From positions 212,473-276,472 of the forward strand of contig DLCG01000009.1 in NCBI GenBank assembly GCA_002480495.1: a stretch of DNA of 64,000 bases. The letters are read 5' to 3'. The stretch is from Rhodobiaceae bacterium UBA7804 (lineage in GTDB: Bacteria; Pseudomonadota; Alphaproteobacteria; Parvibaculales; Parvibaculaceae). Shown here one piece after another: positions 6,400 to 16,075 of this stretch. The translations under genes were made by a program, and so were the position numbers. How positions within the stretch are numbered: the first letter of the stretch is position 1; each line of letters starts with the position of its first letter. The notes beneath the pieces are model-generated. The model made no database searches. It saw nothing but the letters and a program-made list of their open reading frames with translations, and had not been told where the DNA came from.

Positions 6400-8754
6400 T
6401 CACCCCAGCCGCACCCTCCTGAGCCTCAGTGCATTTCCGATGACGGAGACGGAGGAGAGGGACATGGCGGCGGCGGCGAAGACGGGGCTCAAGAGCAGGC
6501 CGAAGACGGGATAGAGGATGCCCGCCGCGATGGGCACGCCCGCCGCGTTGTAGACGAAGGCGAAGAAGAGGTTCTGCCTGATGTTGCGCATGGCGGCGCG
6601 GGAAAGCTCGCGCGCGCGCAGGATGCCCATCAGGTCGCCCTTTACCAGCGTGACGCCGGCGGATTCCATCGCGACATCCGTGCCGGAGCCCATGGCGATG
6701 CCGACATCCGCGGCGGCGAGCGCGGGCGCATCGTTCACCCCATCGCCCGCCATGGCGACGATACGGCCCTCACTCTGCAGGCGCTTCACGACTTCCGACT
6801 TCTGCTCCGGCAGGACCTCGGCCTCGACTTCATCTATCCCGAGCTCCTTCGCCACGGCTTCCGCCGTGCGGCGGCCATCGCCCGTGAGCATGACGATGCG
6901 AAGGCCCTCCGCGCGGAGGCGGGAGAGGGCTTCGGCGCTCGTCTCCTTCACGGGGTCGGCGACCGCGACGAGGCCTGCGAGCCTGCCGTCCACCGCGACG
7001 AAGACCACGGTGGCGCCCTGCCCGCGCAACTCGTCCGCGCGGGCTTCGAGCGGCGAGACATCGACGCCGAGCCCTTCAAAGAGGGCGCGGTTGCCGAGCG
7101 CGACGCTTTTGCCGCCGACGCGGCCGGTGACGCCCTTGCCGGAGGGGGCATCGAAATCCTCCGCCTGCTGAAGGCTTAACCCTTCCGCCTTCGCGCCCGC
7201 GACGATGGCCGACGCCAGCGGATGCTCGCTGCCATTTTCGAGGCTGGCGGCGAGGGAGAGAAGCTCCTCGCGGGAGAAGCCTTCCGCCGCCTCAACCTCG
7301 CGGAGCTTCGGCTTTCCTTCCGTGATGGTGCCCGTCTTGTCGATCACCAGCGTGTCGACCTTTTCGAAGCGCTCCAGCGCCTCGGCGCTGCGGATGAGGA
7401 CGCCGAGGCCCGCACCCCGGCCCGTGGCCACCATGATGGACATGGGTGTGGCGAGGCCGAGCGCGCAGGGGCAGGCGACGATGAGGACGGAGACGGCGGC
7501 GATGAGCGCATAGGAGAAGGCGGGATCGGGCCCAACAAGCGACCAGACCACGAAGGCGGCCACGGCGACGGCGAGGACGGCGGGGATGAACCATGACGCG
7601 ACCTTGTCGGCAAGGCCCTGAATGGGCGCGCGGGAGCGGCCGGCCTCCGCGACAAGGGCGACGATGCGGGCGAGAACCGTTTCCTCGCCGATGCCTTCGG
7701 CGCGCATGACGAAAGAGCCCTGGCCGTTCAACGTGCCGCCGATGACGCGGGCGCCCGGCCCTTTCTCGACGGGCACGCTTTCGCCCGTGACCATCGACTC
7801 GTCGACCGCGCTGCGGCCCTCGACGATTTCGCCATCGACGGGGATGCGCTCGCCGGGGCGGACGCGGAGACGATCGCCCTTCTCCACTTCCTCCAGCGGC
7901 ACTTCTTCGTCTCCGCTGCTTGTCACACGGCGGGCCGTGCGCGGCGCAAGGTCGAGCAGCGCGCGCAAGGCATCGCCCGTGCGCTCGCGGGCGCGAAGCT
8001 CCAACACCTGGCCGAGCGCGACAAGGACGATGATGACGGCGGCGGCCTCGAAATAGACCGGGACGGCGCCATGCACATCGCGGAAGGCGGCGGGGAAAAG
8101 GCCGGGGGCGAGGACCGCGACGAGCGAATAGGCGTAAGCCGCGCCCGTACCTATGGCGATGAGCGTGAACATGTTGAGGTTCATGCTGCGGAGGGAAGCC
8201 ACCCCGCGCGCGAAGAAGGGCGCGCCCGACCAGAGGACGACGGGCGTCGCAAGGGCGAGCTGGAGGAAGCCCGCGGCGCGGGCCGAAAGCGGCAGATGGA
8301 ACCCGAGAAGGTGTCCGCCCATTTCAATCAGGAAGAGCGGCAGGGCGAAGACGAGGCCGCCCCAGAAGCGGCGCGTCATGTCCTTCAGCTCTTCATTCTC
8401 GGGCTTTTCGCGCGAGACGGTCATGGGCTCCAGCGCCATGCCGCAGATGGGGCAGGAGCCAGGACCGTCCTCGACGATCTCCGGATGCATGGGGCAGGTG
8501 TATTTCGAGCCGGGGGCGGCGGGCGCGGCGGGCTTGCCGTGAGAATGGGCGTGAGAGTGGCAGCAGGAACTTTCGGGCGGAGGGGCGAGATATTTTTCAG
8601 GATCGGCGGCGAATTTCCGCTGGCAGCCGGCGGAGCAGAAATGGAAGGTCTCGCCCTCATGCGTGTGGGTGTGGGGCGTCTTGCCCGGCACGACATCCAT
8701 GCCGCAGACGGGGTCCTTTACCTTTTGGGGCGTGCTGGCGGGGGTTCCGTGCAT
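6400..8754 (-). CDS. Copper-type P1B heavy-metal-translocating ATPase
   Basis: 784-aa metal-exporting ATPase. In order: YHS domain (DPVCGMD, about 14-60), a Cys/His-rich linker, heavy-metal-binding domain (TCPMHPEI...SCPICGM, 86-106), membrane helices, TGES (323-326), the transport motif CPC (428-430), the phosphorylation site DKTGT (472-476) and GDGVNDAP. CPC plus the downstream NA(A)G(V) helix points to Cu(I). The usual N-terminal CxxC ferredoxin-like HMA domain is missing and replaced by the YHS and CPMHP modules, as in CopB/CopA variants of environmental bacteria. It is divergent from tamA and has no copper regulator next to it, so its regulation is not visible. Confidence 0.92.
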   Translation of the reverse strand: MHGTPASTPQKVKDPVCGMDVVPGKTPHTHTHEGETFHFCSAGCQRKFAADPEKYLAPPPESSCCHSHAHSHGKPAAPAAPGSKYTCPMHPEIVEDGPGSCPICGMALEPMTVSREKPENEELKDMTRRFWGGLVFALPLFLIEMGGHLLGFHLPLSARAAGFLQLALATPVVLWSGAPFFARGVASLRSMNLNMFTLIAIGTGAAYAYSLVAVLAPGLFPAAFRDVHGAVPVYFEAAAVIIVLVALGQVLELRARERTGDALRALLDLAPRTARRVTSSGDEEVPLEEVEKGDRLRVRPGERIPVDGEIVEGRSAVDESMVTGESVPVEKGPGARVIGGTLNGQGSFVMRAEGIGEETVLARIVALVAEAGRSRAPIQGLADKVASWFIPAVLAVAVAAFVVWSLVGPDPAFSYALIAAVSVLIVACPCALGLATPMSIMVATGRGAGLGVLIRSAEALERFEKVDTLVIDKTGTITEGKPKLREVEAAEGFSREELLSLAASLENGSEHPLASAIVAGAKAEGLSLQQAEDFDAPSGKGVTGRVGGKSVALGNRALFEGLGVDVSPLEARADELRGQGATVVFVAVDGRLAGLVAVADPVKETSAEALSRLRAEGLRIVMLTGDGRRTAEAVAKELGIDEVEAEVLPEQKSEVVKRLQSEGRIVAMAGDGVNDAPALAAADVGIAMGSGTDVAMESAGVTLVKGDLMGILRARELSRAAMRNIRQNLFFAFVYNAAGVPIAAGILYPVFGLLLSPVFAAAAMSLSSVSVIGNALRLRRVRLG

Positions 8755-8883
8755 GGCCTTCTCCTTTACTCGCTACGGGGCGAATATGGGGTTTCCAGCA
8801 ACTGGAAGGTCAAGGGCATGGCGCGCTTGACGCCCCGATGCGAGGCTGGCACTTCGGAAAGTCCCTGAAAGCAAGTAGACCGC

Positions 8884-10776
8884 GTGGATAGTCCCATCGA
8901 AAAGTGTTCGAACCGCAAGCGGCGCGCCCTGCCCTTCCTGCTCGCGCTGGCGGCGCTGATGGCAGCGCCTCTCTGCGCGCATGCGCAAGGCGAGGAGACG
9001 CAGGAGGAAAGCGTGGAGGCAGAGAACGCGGAGGGCTTTTCCTGGGAGCAGCCGGAAGAAGGCATCGCGTTCTCGACGCGGATCGCGGGGCGGCGCATTC
9101 CCGACTATCTGCGCGAGCTGATGCAGAATGCGCGCTCGCTGAAGCCGGACGCGCAAGACGGCGTGCCGCCGCCCGCGACGCTGGCGCAGCTTCGCCGACG
9201 CGCGGAAGAAGACGCGGATGCGATGAAGGAGGTGCTGCGCTCGGAGGCCTATTACAGCGGGAGCGTGAGTTCCTCCGTGCGGCAGGCGGAAGGCGGGACC
9301 TTCGAGGTGGTCTATCTCGCGGTGCTGGGCCCGCGCACCATGATCCGCAACTTCGTCATGAAATATAGCGGGCATCCGGACGGCGGGCCGGGGCTCGTCG
9401 AGAGCGCGACGGAGCTCGGGCTTCAGCCGGAGCGCGCGGCGACGGCGGCGCGCGTCATCGACTTCACGCAGAAGACGATCACGCATCTTCACAATAATGG
9501 CTATCCGGATGCGAAGCTCGACCGGCGGCGCGTGATCGTGGACCTGTCGGCGAGCCTTGCCGATGTGACGCTCCATATCACCGCGGGGGAGCGCTATGTC
9601 TTCGGGCCGGCGCTCATCTCCAACGAGGACGGGCGGACGGAGACGGATTATGTGCGCGAACTCATGACCTTCAGGCAAGGCGAGGTCTATTCGCGCGCGG
9701 AAGTGGACGCGACGCAGGATGCGCTGCGGGGCACGGGGCTCTTTTCCGGCATCGCGATTTCCTCCGCCGATCCGGAAGCAGGCGCGCTGCCGCAACGGAT
9801 CGAGCTGACGGAGCGCGAGCCGCGCACGGTGCGCCTCGGCGTCAAATGGTCGTCGGCGGATGGCGCGGGCGTTTCCGGGAGCTGGGAGCACCGCAACATC
9901 TTCGGACGGGCGGAGAAGCTGACGCTCGGGCTTTCGATTGCCGAGGTCGAGCAATCGGCGACGGCGGATTTCCGCAAGCCCCGCTTCCTCCGGCCCGACC
10001 AGAGCCTGCTGGCGAGTTTCGAGATCGCGCATGAGGACAGCGACGCCTACAAGGAAGACCGCGTGAAGGCGGGCGTCTCGCTCGAACGCGTGCTGAGCGA
10101 GACATGGACGGGATCGCTCGGGGTGACGTTCCAGCTCTCCGAAACGGAAGACTCCAACGGGCGCATCGCCTATCAGCTTTTCGGCGTGCCGCTGACGCTC
10201 AAATACGACACGGCGGATGATATTCTCGATCCGACGAAGGGCATCCGCGCGACGCTTTCCGGCACACCCTATTTCGGCGCGAGCGACGAGAAGCCTTCGA
10301 CCTTCACCAAGCTCGAGGCCGTGGGCTCCACCTACCTCACGCCGGTGGAGGAACTGACTTTCGCCTTTCGCGGGCGGTACGGGATGATCGCGGCTGGCGA
10401 GACGGCGGATGTGCCGGGCTCGACGCGCTTCTATGCGGGCGGCGGCGGCTCGGTGCGCGGCTATGGCTACCAGATGGCGGGGCCTCTCGACGCGCAGAAC
10501 GATCCGGAAGGCGGGCGCTCGGTGCTGGAGGCGAATGTGGAAGCGCGCTACCGCGCGTTCGAGGATATCGGCGTCGTCGCCTTCATCGATGGCGGGCAGG
10601 CCTATGACAAGCTGACGCCTTCATTCAGCGACGAGTTGCTCTGGGGCGCGGGGCTCGGGCTTCGCTACTACACGCCGATCGGTCCGGTGCGCCTCGACGT
10701 CGCCGTGCCGCTCAACCGGCGCAAGAATGTGGACGACGCCTTCCAGATCTATGTCTCGCTGGGGCAGGCTTTCTGA
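8884..10776 (+). CDS. tamA: Outer-membrane assembly protein TamA (Omp85 family)
   Basis: 630-aa Omp85-family protein. A signal peptide (to about residue 36, LCAHAQG) is followed by POTRA repeats (about 80-330) and a C-terminal beta-barrel with the family's late GAGLGLRYYTPIGPVRLDVAVPL and a terminal Phe (SLGQAF). TamA pairs with TamB to move lipids or autotransporters between the inner and outer membrane. The start is a GTG with only a weak ribosome-binding site, chosen because the signal peptide begins there. Its stop overlaps the tamB start (TGATG), so the two are translationally coupled. Confidence 0.93.
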   Translation: MDSPIEKCSNRKRRALPFLLALAALMAAPLCAHAQGEETQEESVEAENAEGFSWEQPEEGIAFSTRIAGRRIPDYLRELMQNARSLKPDAQDGVPPPATLAQLRRRAEEDADAMKEVLRSEAYYSGSVSSSVRQAEGGTFEVVYLAVLGPRTMIRNFVMKYSGHPDGGPGLVESATELGLQPERAATAARVIDFTQKTITHLHNNGYPDAKLDRRRVIVDLSASLADVTLHITAGERYVFGPALISNEDGRTETDYVRELMTFRQGEVYSRAEVDATQDALRGTGLFSGIAISSADPEAGALPQRIELTEREPRTVRLGVKWSSADGAGVSGSWEHRNIFGRAEKLTLGLSIAEVEQSATADFRKPRFLRPDQSLLASFEIAHEDSDAYKEDRVKAGVSLERVLSETWTGSLGVTFQLSETEDSNGRIAYQLFGVPLTLKYDTADDILDPTKGIRATLSGTPYFGASDEKPSTFTKLEAVGSTYLTPVEELTFAFRGRYGMIAAGETADVPGSTRFYAGGGGSVRGYGYQMAGPLDAQNDPEGGRSVLEANVEARYRAFEDIGVVAFIDGGQAYDKLTPSFSDELLWGAGLGLRYYTPIGPVRLDVAVPLNRRKNVDDAFQIYVSLGQAF

Positions 10777-13700
10777 TGGCCGAAACACAGACAGAGCTCA
10801 GGTGGAGAGGCGCCACGCGGCGGATCGCGGGCGGCCTCATGGCGCTCGCCTTCGCGCTCATCGGCATAGCGCTCGGGCTCATCGCGCTCGGCATCGGGCT
10901 TCTGAACATCGCGCCGCTGCGGCAGGCGCTGCTTGCCCATGTGCTCGAAACGGTGAATGAGGGCGAGACGAAGGTCGAGATCGGCGATATCGGCGGAAGC
11001 TGGCCCGCGGAACTTCGCCTCGAAGGACTGGCAATTGCGGATGCGGAAGGCACCTGGCTGACGCTGAAGGAAGCGCGGCTCGACTGGCGGCCGCTCGCGC
11101 TCTGGCGGGGCGAGGTGCATGTGACGCGGCTCGACGTGACGGGGCTCGACATGCCGCGGCTTCCGGCGGGCGGAGAGACGGTGGAGGAGACGAGCGACGG
11201 CCCGCTCATCCCCTCGCTGCCGGTGGACGTCGTGGTCGACAGTTTCGAGACGCGCGAGATCGCCATCGGCGAGCCGGTGATCGGCGAGGCCATCGCCTTC
11301 GGCGCGACGGGCAGCCTTTCGATGACGGGAAGCGGCAACAACCTGACGCTCCATGCCGAACGAACGGATGGCACGCCCGGACGCATCGATGCGGAGATCG
11401 CGCTTGACGACGACATCGAGCGGGGACGGCTGAAGCTCGACCTTCAGGACGGCGCGGCGGGCAAGCCCGGCATCGTCGCGGCACTCAGCGGCATGAGCGA
11501 ATTCGCGCAGGTGAGCCTCAAGGCGGATGCGCAGGCGCGCGAGGGGCTGATGACCGGGCGCATGACGCTTGATGCGGGAGGCGCCCTCAAACTCGACGCC
11601 AATGCACATGGCGGGATAACGGAAGGAACGAGCCTCACCTTCGCGGCGGATGCGGAGGGAAGCCTCGTCGCGGAGAACCTTTCCTTTGCCGATGCGCGCA
11701 AGGCGCATCTCGAAACCCGCATCGCGGCGGCGGGCGGAGACGGTTACCGGATCGAAAGGCTGGAGCTCGAGGCGGGCGAGATGGTGCTGACGGGCTCGGG
11801 CGCGGTGGAGGCGCTCAGCGGTGGAGGCTGGGGGATCGGCGCGGAAGGAACGCTGACGGGGCTCGACGCGATTGCCGGGATCGAGGAAGGGGCTGAGATG
11901 CTGCGCGAGACCGGCTGGCGGCTCGAAGGAGAAAGCGACAGCGGCTTCACCGATATTTCCATCGCCGAGGCGCTGCTGACGACGAAAGCGGGCAAGGCGC
12001 GCTTCGAAGGCAGCGTGGCGAATGGCGAGGAAGGCTTCGCGGTGACGGGCGAGGCGGCGGCGGAGATTACCGACCTCCGGCCTCTCGGCGAGATCGCCGG
12101 GCAGCAGATGGCGGGCTCCGGCACGCTCGAGCTTTCCTCGCTTCGCTATGACGATAGGGGCGGAGAAGCGGATTTCAGCTTCGAGACCAGCGCCATTGCG
12201 ACGGGCGATGAAAGCCTCGACGCGCTGCTGAAGGAAGGCGTGACCGGCGAAGCGGCCTTCGCATTCGGAACCGATGGCAGCTTCAAGGCATCGGGCGTCA
12301 CGCTGACGGCGGCAAAGGGCTTCACGGCGACGGGCGGTTTCACGCTGGGCGCGGATGGCGCGCTTGAAGGCGAAGCAAAGATCGCCGCGAAGGAAATCGG
12401 CGCGCTGGCAGCGGGGACCGCGACCGGCGCGCTCAACGCGACGGCGGCGATTTCCGGCACGATGGACGCGCCGGGGCTCACGCTTAATGCGCGGCTCACC
12501 AAGGGCACGCTTGCGGGCATGGATGCGCGCGAGGCCGTGCTGAAGGCGGAGATCGCGCAAGGGAGCGGCCCCATCTCCTTCCGGATGCAGGGAGAGAACG
12601 GGCTCGCCGAACTCGAGACGCAATTCGCCATGCCGCAGGAAGGCGGCGCGCGCTTCGACGACATCGAGGCGAACATCTTTGGCGCGCGCATGGAAGGCGC
12701 TGTGGCCCTATCGGATGAAGGGCTTGCGAGCGGAAGCCTCTCCGGCCGGCGCATGATGCTGACGCCTATCGGCAATCTTGCGGGCGTGCCGCTCGAAGGG
12801 CGCGCAAACATCGAGATCGCGCTCACGGCGCCACAGGGCCGGCAGAATGTTCGCGCCACGCTGACATCGCGCAAGATCGACATGGAGCTGACCGGCAGCA
12901 TCACGCTCGACCGCGTGGAAGCGGAGGCGACGGTGACGGATGCGCTGGGCGACGGCGCCATCGAAGCCTATTTCTCGGCGGAAGGCGGCGGCAGCGGCAA
13001 TACGCGCTTCACGCAGATCAAGGCAAGCGCGAAGGGGCCGCTCGACAGGATCGCCATTTCCGCCGGTATCTATGGCGAACGGCTGACGGTGGAAGCGCAG
13101 CCCGTCGCCTTCAATCTCGATGCGGTTTACGAGCCTTCCGGCGTGTCGCTGGAGAAGCTCGACGCAAGCATCGGCGAAGCGAAGGCGACGCTTGCCGAGC
13201 CTGCAACCGTCGAATTGAAGAGCGGGCTCACGCAGATCAGGAAGCTCGATCTCGACTTCACGGGACCGAAGGGCGCGGGCGGGCTCGAAGCCTCGATGGT
13301 GCTTCGCGCGCGCGCCGCCGATATCGACGCGACGATCCGCAAACTGCCGGTCGAGCTCATCGTACCCTTCCTGCCGGCGCAAGCGCTTGGCGGCACGATC
13401 TCCGGCGAGGCCGATCTCGACACGGGCCGCGAGCAAGGCGACTTCTCGCTCTCCTTCGACGATGTGGTGCTGGCGGAAGCGGGCATCGACCGGTTGCCGC
13501 CCTTCAATGCCACACTGGAGGCGAACTGGGCGAAGCGGCGGCTCAACATTTCGGCGCGGGCGCAGGGCGTGTCGGAAGAACCTTTCGTGCTGACGGGATC
13601 GCTGCCGCTCATCCGCGATCCGCAGGGCGCCTTCCCCACCCTGCCCGAGCGCGGGCCCATCGATGCGCGTCTCGACTGGCAGGGGCCGATGGCATCGCTG

Positions 13701-14963
13701 ATGGCGCTTGCCGACCTGCCGGGGCAGCGGCTTACGGGCGAGGCGGACATTTCGCTGAGGGCGGAGGGCGATATTTCAGCGCCCATCATATCGGGACGCG
13801 CAACGATACGCGGCGGCACGTTCGAGAATTTCGAGACGGGCACGGCGATGCGCGACCTCGACGTCACCATCGAAGGCGAGAGAAGCGAGCGCGTGCGCTT
13901 CACCATGACGGCACGCGACCAGAACGATGGACGGATGGAAGCGGAAGGCACGGCCTCGCTGGCAGCGGAGGCGGACCCCGCCGTCGACATGCGCATGCAG
14001 CTCGACAACATGGAACTGGTGCGGCAGCGCGACCTCGTGCTCGCGATGGATGGCGGGCTGACGCTCACGGGGCCCGTTCTGCCGCCGAGCATGGAAGAAC
14101 CCTTACGCCTCGAAGGCGAACTGACGACGACCGATGCGCGCTTCCGCATCCCCGACCAGATCGGCGGCGGCGTTCCGCATATCGACGTGATCGAAGTTCA
14201 GGGGCCGGAAGAGGAGGTGATCGAGGAACCGCAGGAAACCCCGCCGCTGCCGATGATGCTGGACGTGACCCTGAAGACCGGCACATCGCCAGCGCAGGTG
14301 ACGGGGCGCGGGGTGAACTCGCTCTGGACAGGCTCCGTCAGGGCGACGGGGCTTGTCGAAGATCCCGCGCTCGACGGCACGCTTACCGCGCAGCGCGGTA
14401 CGCTCGACTTCGCGGGCAAGACCTTCACGCTGGAGCGCGGCGTGGTGAGTTTTTCCGGCGAGAAGCCCATCGACCCCAGGATCGACATCGCGCTGACCTA
14501 TTCGCGCAGCGACTTCGCGGCGACAGTCGCCGTGACCGGGCGCGGCTCGACCCCGAAGATCGAGCTGAGCTCGGAGCCCTCGCTGCCGCGCGACGAAATC
14601 ATCTCGCGCATCCTGTTCGAGAAAAATGTGGGCGAACTCTCGGCCTTCGAGGCGGCGCAGCTTGCCAACACGGCCGCCGAACTTTCGGGCGGCGGGATCG
14701 GCGGCTTCGGCATTCTGAACCAGATCCAGAACGAGCTCGGCCTCGACGTGCTGCGCGTCGACACCGGCGCGTCGGGCGGCACCACGGTCTCGGCGGGAAA
14801 ATATCTCCGCGAAGGCGTCTATGTGGGCGTGGAACAGGGCGCGCTGGCCAGCGACTCGAATGTGAAGGTCGAAGTGGACGTGACCGACAATATCAGTGTC
14901 GAGACGAAGATCGGCAATGACGCGTCGAGCGATGTCGGCGTGAACTGGAAGTGGGACTACTAG
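10776..14963 (+). CDS. tamB: Translocation and assembly module protein TamB
   Basis: 1395-aa inner-membrane-anchored, periplasm-spanning protein. There is one N-terminal signal anchor (about 24-48), then a very long run of beta-rich repeats, and the TamB (DUF490) domain over the last 350 residues, ending in the family-typical VNWKWDY. E. coli TamB is about 1260 aa. It forms a hydrophobic groove linking the inner membrane to TamA. The single-base overlap with tamA and conserved gene order make the assignment secure. Confidence 0.93.
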   Translation: MAETQTELRWRGATRRIAGGLMALAFALIGIALGLIALGIGLLNIAPLRQALLAHVLETVNEGETKVEIGDIGGSWPAELRLEGLAIADAEGTWLTLKEARLDWRPLALWRGEVHVTRLDVTGLDMPRLPAGGETVEETSDGPLIPSLPVDVVVDSFETREIAIGEPVIGEAIAFGATGSLSMTGSGNNLTLHAERTDGTPGRIDAEIALDDDIERGRLKLDLQDGAAGKPGIVAALSGMSEFAQVSLKADAQAREGLMTGRMTLDAGGALKLDANAHGGITEGTSLTFAADAEGSLVAENLSFADARKAHLETRIAAAGGDGYRIERLELEAGEMVLTGSGAVEALSGGGWGIGAEGTLTGLDAIAGIEEGAEMLRETGWRLEGESDSGFTDISIAEALLTTKAGKARFEGSVANGEEGFAVTGEAAAEITDLRPLGEIAGQQMAGSGTLELSSLRYDDRGGEADFSFETSAIATGDESLDALLKEGVTGEAAFAFGTDGSFKASGVTLTAAKGFTATGGFTLGADGALEGEAKIAAKEIGALAAGTATGALNATAAISGTMDAPGLTLNARLTKGTLAGMDAREAVLKAEIAQGSGPISFRMQGENGLAELETQFAMPQEGGARFDDIEANIFGARMEGAVALSDEGLASGSLSGRRMMLTPIGNLAGVPLEGRANIEIALTAPQGRQNVRATLTSRKIDMELTGSITLDRVEAEATVTDALGDGAIEAYFSAEGGGSGNTRFTQIKASAKGPLDRIAISAGIYGERLTVEAQPVAFNLDAVYEPSGVSLEKLDASIGEAKATLAEPATVELKSGLTQIRKLDLDFTGPKGAGGLEASMVLRARAADIDATIRKLPVELIVPFLPAQALGGTISGEADLDTGREQGDFSLSFDDVVLAEAGIDRLPPFNATLEANWAKRRLNISARAQGVSEEPFVLTGSLPLIRDPQGAFPTLPERGPIDARLDWQGPMASLMALADLPGQRLTGEADISLRAEGDISAPIISGRATIRGGTFENFETGTAMRDLDVTIEGERSERVRFTMTARDQNDGRMEAEGTASLAAEADPAVDMRMQLDNMELVRQRDLVLAMDGGLTLTGPVLPPSMEEPLRLEGELTTTDARFRIPDQIGGGVPHIDVIEVQGPEEEVIEEPQETPPLPMMLDVTLKTGTSPAQVTGRGVNSLWTGSVRATGLVEDPALDGTLTAQRGTLDFAGKTFTLERGVVSFSGEKPIDPRIDIALTYSRSDFAATVAVTGRGSTPKIELSSEPSLPRDEIISRILFEKNVGELSAFEAAQLANTAAELSGGGIGGFGILNQIQNELGLDVLRVDTGASGGTTVSAGKYLREGVYVGVEQGALASDSNVKVEVDVTDNISVETKIGNDASSDVGVNWKWDY

Positions 14964-14969
14964 GAGCGA

Positions 14970-15314
14970 CTAGCGGCCGAAGCTGTCCGTCGGCGTGACG
15001 CCGTCCGTGGTGATGGCGCCGGAGGTGAAGTCCTGGATGCGGTTCAACTGCTCCTGGTTGCGGATCTTCTCCTCGCGCTGCCGGCGCTCATATTCCTCGG
15101 CATACATTTCCGCGTCATGGTTCTGCGGCGTGTCGAATTCCTCGTCGACATCGGAGCGGTAGTTCACCGGAGGGGAATCCACCGGGTCCGATGTCTCGTA
15201 ATGGATGTCGCCGGACGGCAGGGGCGCGGGCTCCTCGGCCAGGGCGAACGAGGCGGTGAGCAGAGGCAGAGCCGATGCCAACGCGATACCGGGGAAGAAA
15301 TTCTTGCCGCTCAT
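14970..15314 (-). CDS. Small secreted protein of unknown function
   Basis: 114 aa with a clear signal peptide (MSGKNFFPGIALASALPLLT, cleavage near SFALA-EE). The mature part is short and polar, rich in Glu, Asp, Tyr and Arg (YAEEYERRQREEKIRNQEQ), likely helical. I recognise no family. It is convergent with tamB, with only 6 bp between stops, and faces the ferredoxin gene across a 380-bp gap. GC-rich third positions match the neighbours, so it is probably a true native gene. Confidence 0.65.
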   Translation of the reverse strand: MSGKNFFPGIALASALPLLTASFALAEEPAPLPSGDIHYETSDPVDSPPVNYRSDVDEEFDTPQNHDAEMYAEEYERRQREEKIRNQEQLNRIQDFTSGAITTDGVTPTDSFGR

Positions 15315-15694
15315 AGCAATACGCCTTCAAGAGAGGGCGAGTGCGCCCTTCGACCAATATTCAGGTCAGCTTACAGCAAATCCCGGCCCCGGAGAGTGGC
15401 GGATTTGCCACGATCCGGGGTGAAGCCGGGCCGTCCCGCGGCGGGACGGGCGGCCGGACGGGCGCCATTTTCATCCGTATACCGATAATATATCCGCGCG
15501 CGGATTTCGCTGTTGCAGCGGGGTTTTTCGCGCCTGCAGCAACGGACAATCTGCCGCAGCACCAGCCATGGCGATGGACATTCTGTCGCGGCGCGCGGCA
15601 CAGGGAAATAGGTACAATTTTTTTATGGACATTAGACCCGGACGCAACCGGGCGTGCGGGCGGGCATCCGGGCAAGAAAGTGGCGCAACGACCA
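15315..15694. other. Non-coding gap upstream of the ferredoxin gene
   Basis: 380 bp without a credible gene. It contains a perfect palindrome GTCCCGC-G-GCGGGAC at 15433-15447 and AT-rich stretches (ATAATATAT near 15485, TACAATTTTTTT near 15613) that could hold promoters for the divergent small secreted protein and the ferredoxin operon. An upstream in-frame extension of the ferredoxin runs through it but has no family similarity. Confidence 0.5.
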
Positions 15695-16015
15695 ATGACC
15701 AGGATCACCTATATCGAGTTCAACGGGACGGAACATGCCGTCGATGTCGCGGACGGGCTTTCCGTCATGGAAGGCGCGGTCCGCTACACGATCCCCGGCA
15801 TAGAGGGCGATTGCGGCGGGGCCTGCGCCTGCGCGACCTGCCATGTCTATGTCGAGGAAGGCTGGTTCGAGAAACTGCCGCCAATGGAGGAACTCGAGCG
15901 CGACATGCTCGACTTCGCCTTCGACGTGCATCCGAACAGCCGGCTCTCCTGCCAGATCAAGGTGGACCCCTCGCTCGACGGTCTCGTCGTGCGCGCGCCC
16001 GCCCGCCAGTACTGA
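15695..16015 (+). CDS. [2Fe-2S] plant/adrenodoxin-type ferredoxin
   Basis: 106-aa ferredoxin. The cluster ligands are in CGGACACATC (C40, C45, C48) with the fourth in LSCQI (C86). This C-x5-C-x2-C-x37-C spacing is the adrenodoxin/putidaredoxin type, which feeds electrons to P450 or di-iron oxygenases. The start at 15695 gives normal family length; the frame is open 350 bp further upstream but without similarity. It precedes the di-iron protein by 60 bp in the same direction, and electron delivery to that protein is the simplest reading. Confidence 0.9.
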   Translation: MTRITYIEFNGTEHAVDVADGLSVMEGAVRYTIPGIEGDCGGACACATCHVYVEEGWFEKLPPMEELERDMLDFAFDVHPNSRLSCQIKVDPSLDGLVVRAPARQY

Positions 16016-16075
16016 GGCGAAGAGGAACCCGGCCGCAACGAGAACAGAAAAGCGGCCCTTACACGGAGGAAGGCC

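Noticed and set aside
10749..12623. 624-codon open frame on the minus strand opposite tamA/tamB
   Set aside because: Antisense shadow of a high-GC gene; no family motif and tamB has strong evidence.
15341..15694. Long N-terminal extension of the ferredoxin
   Set aside because: No similarity and atypical composition; 106 aa is the normal length.
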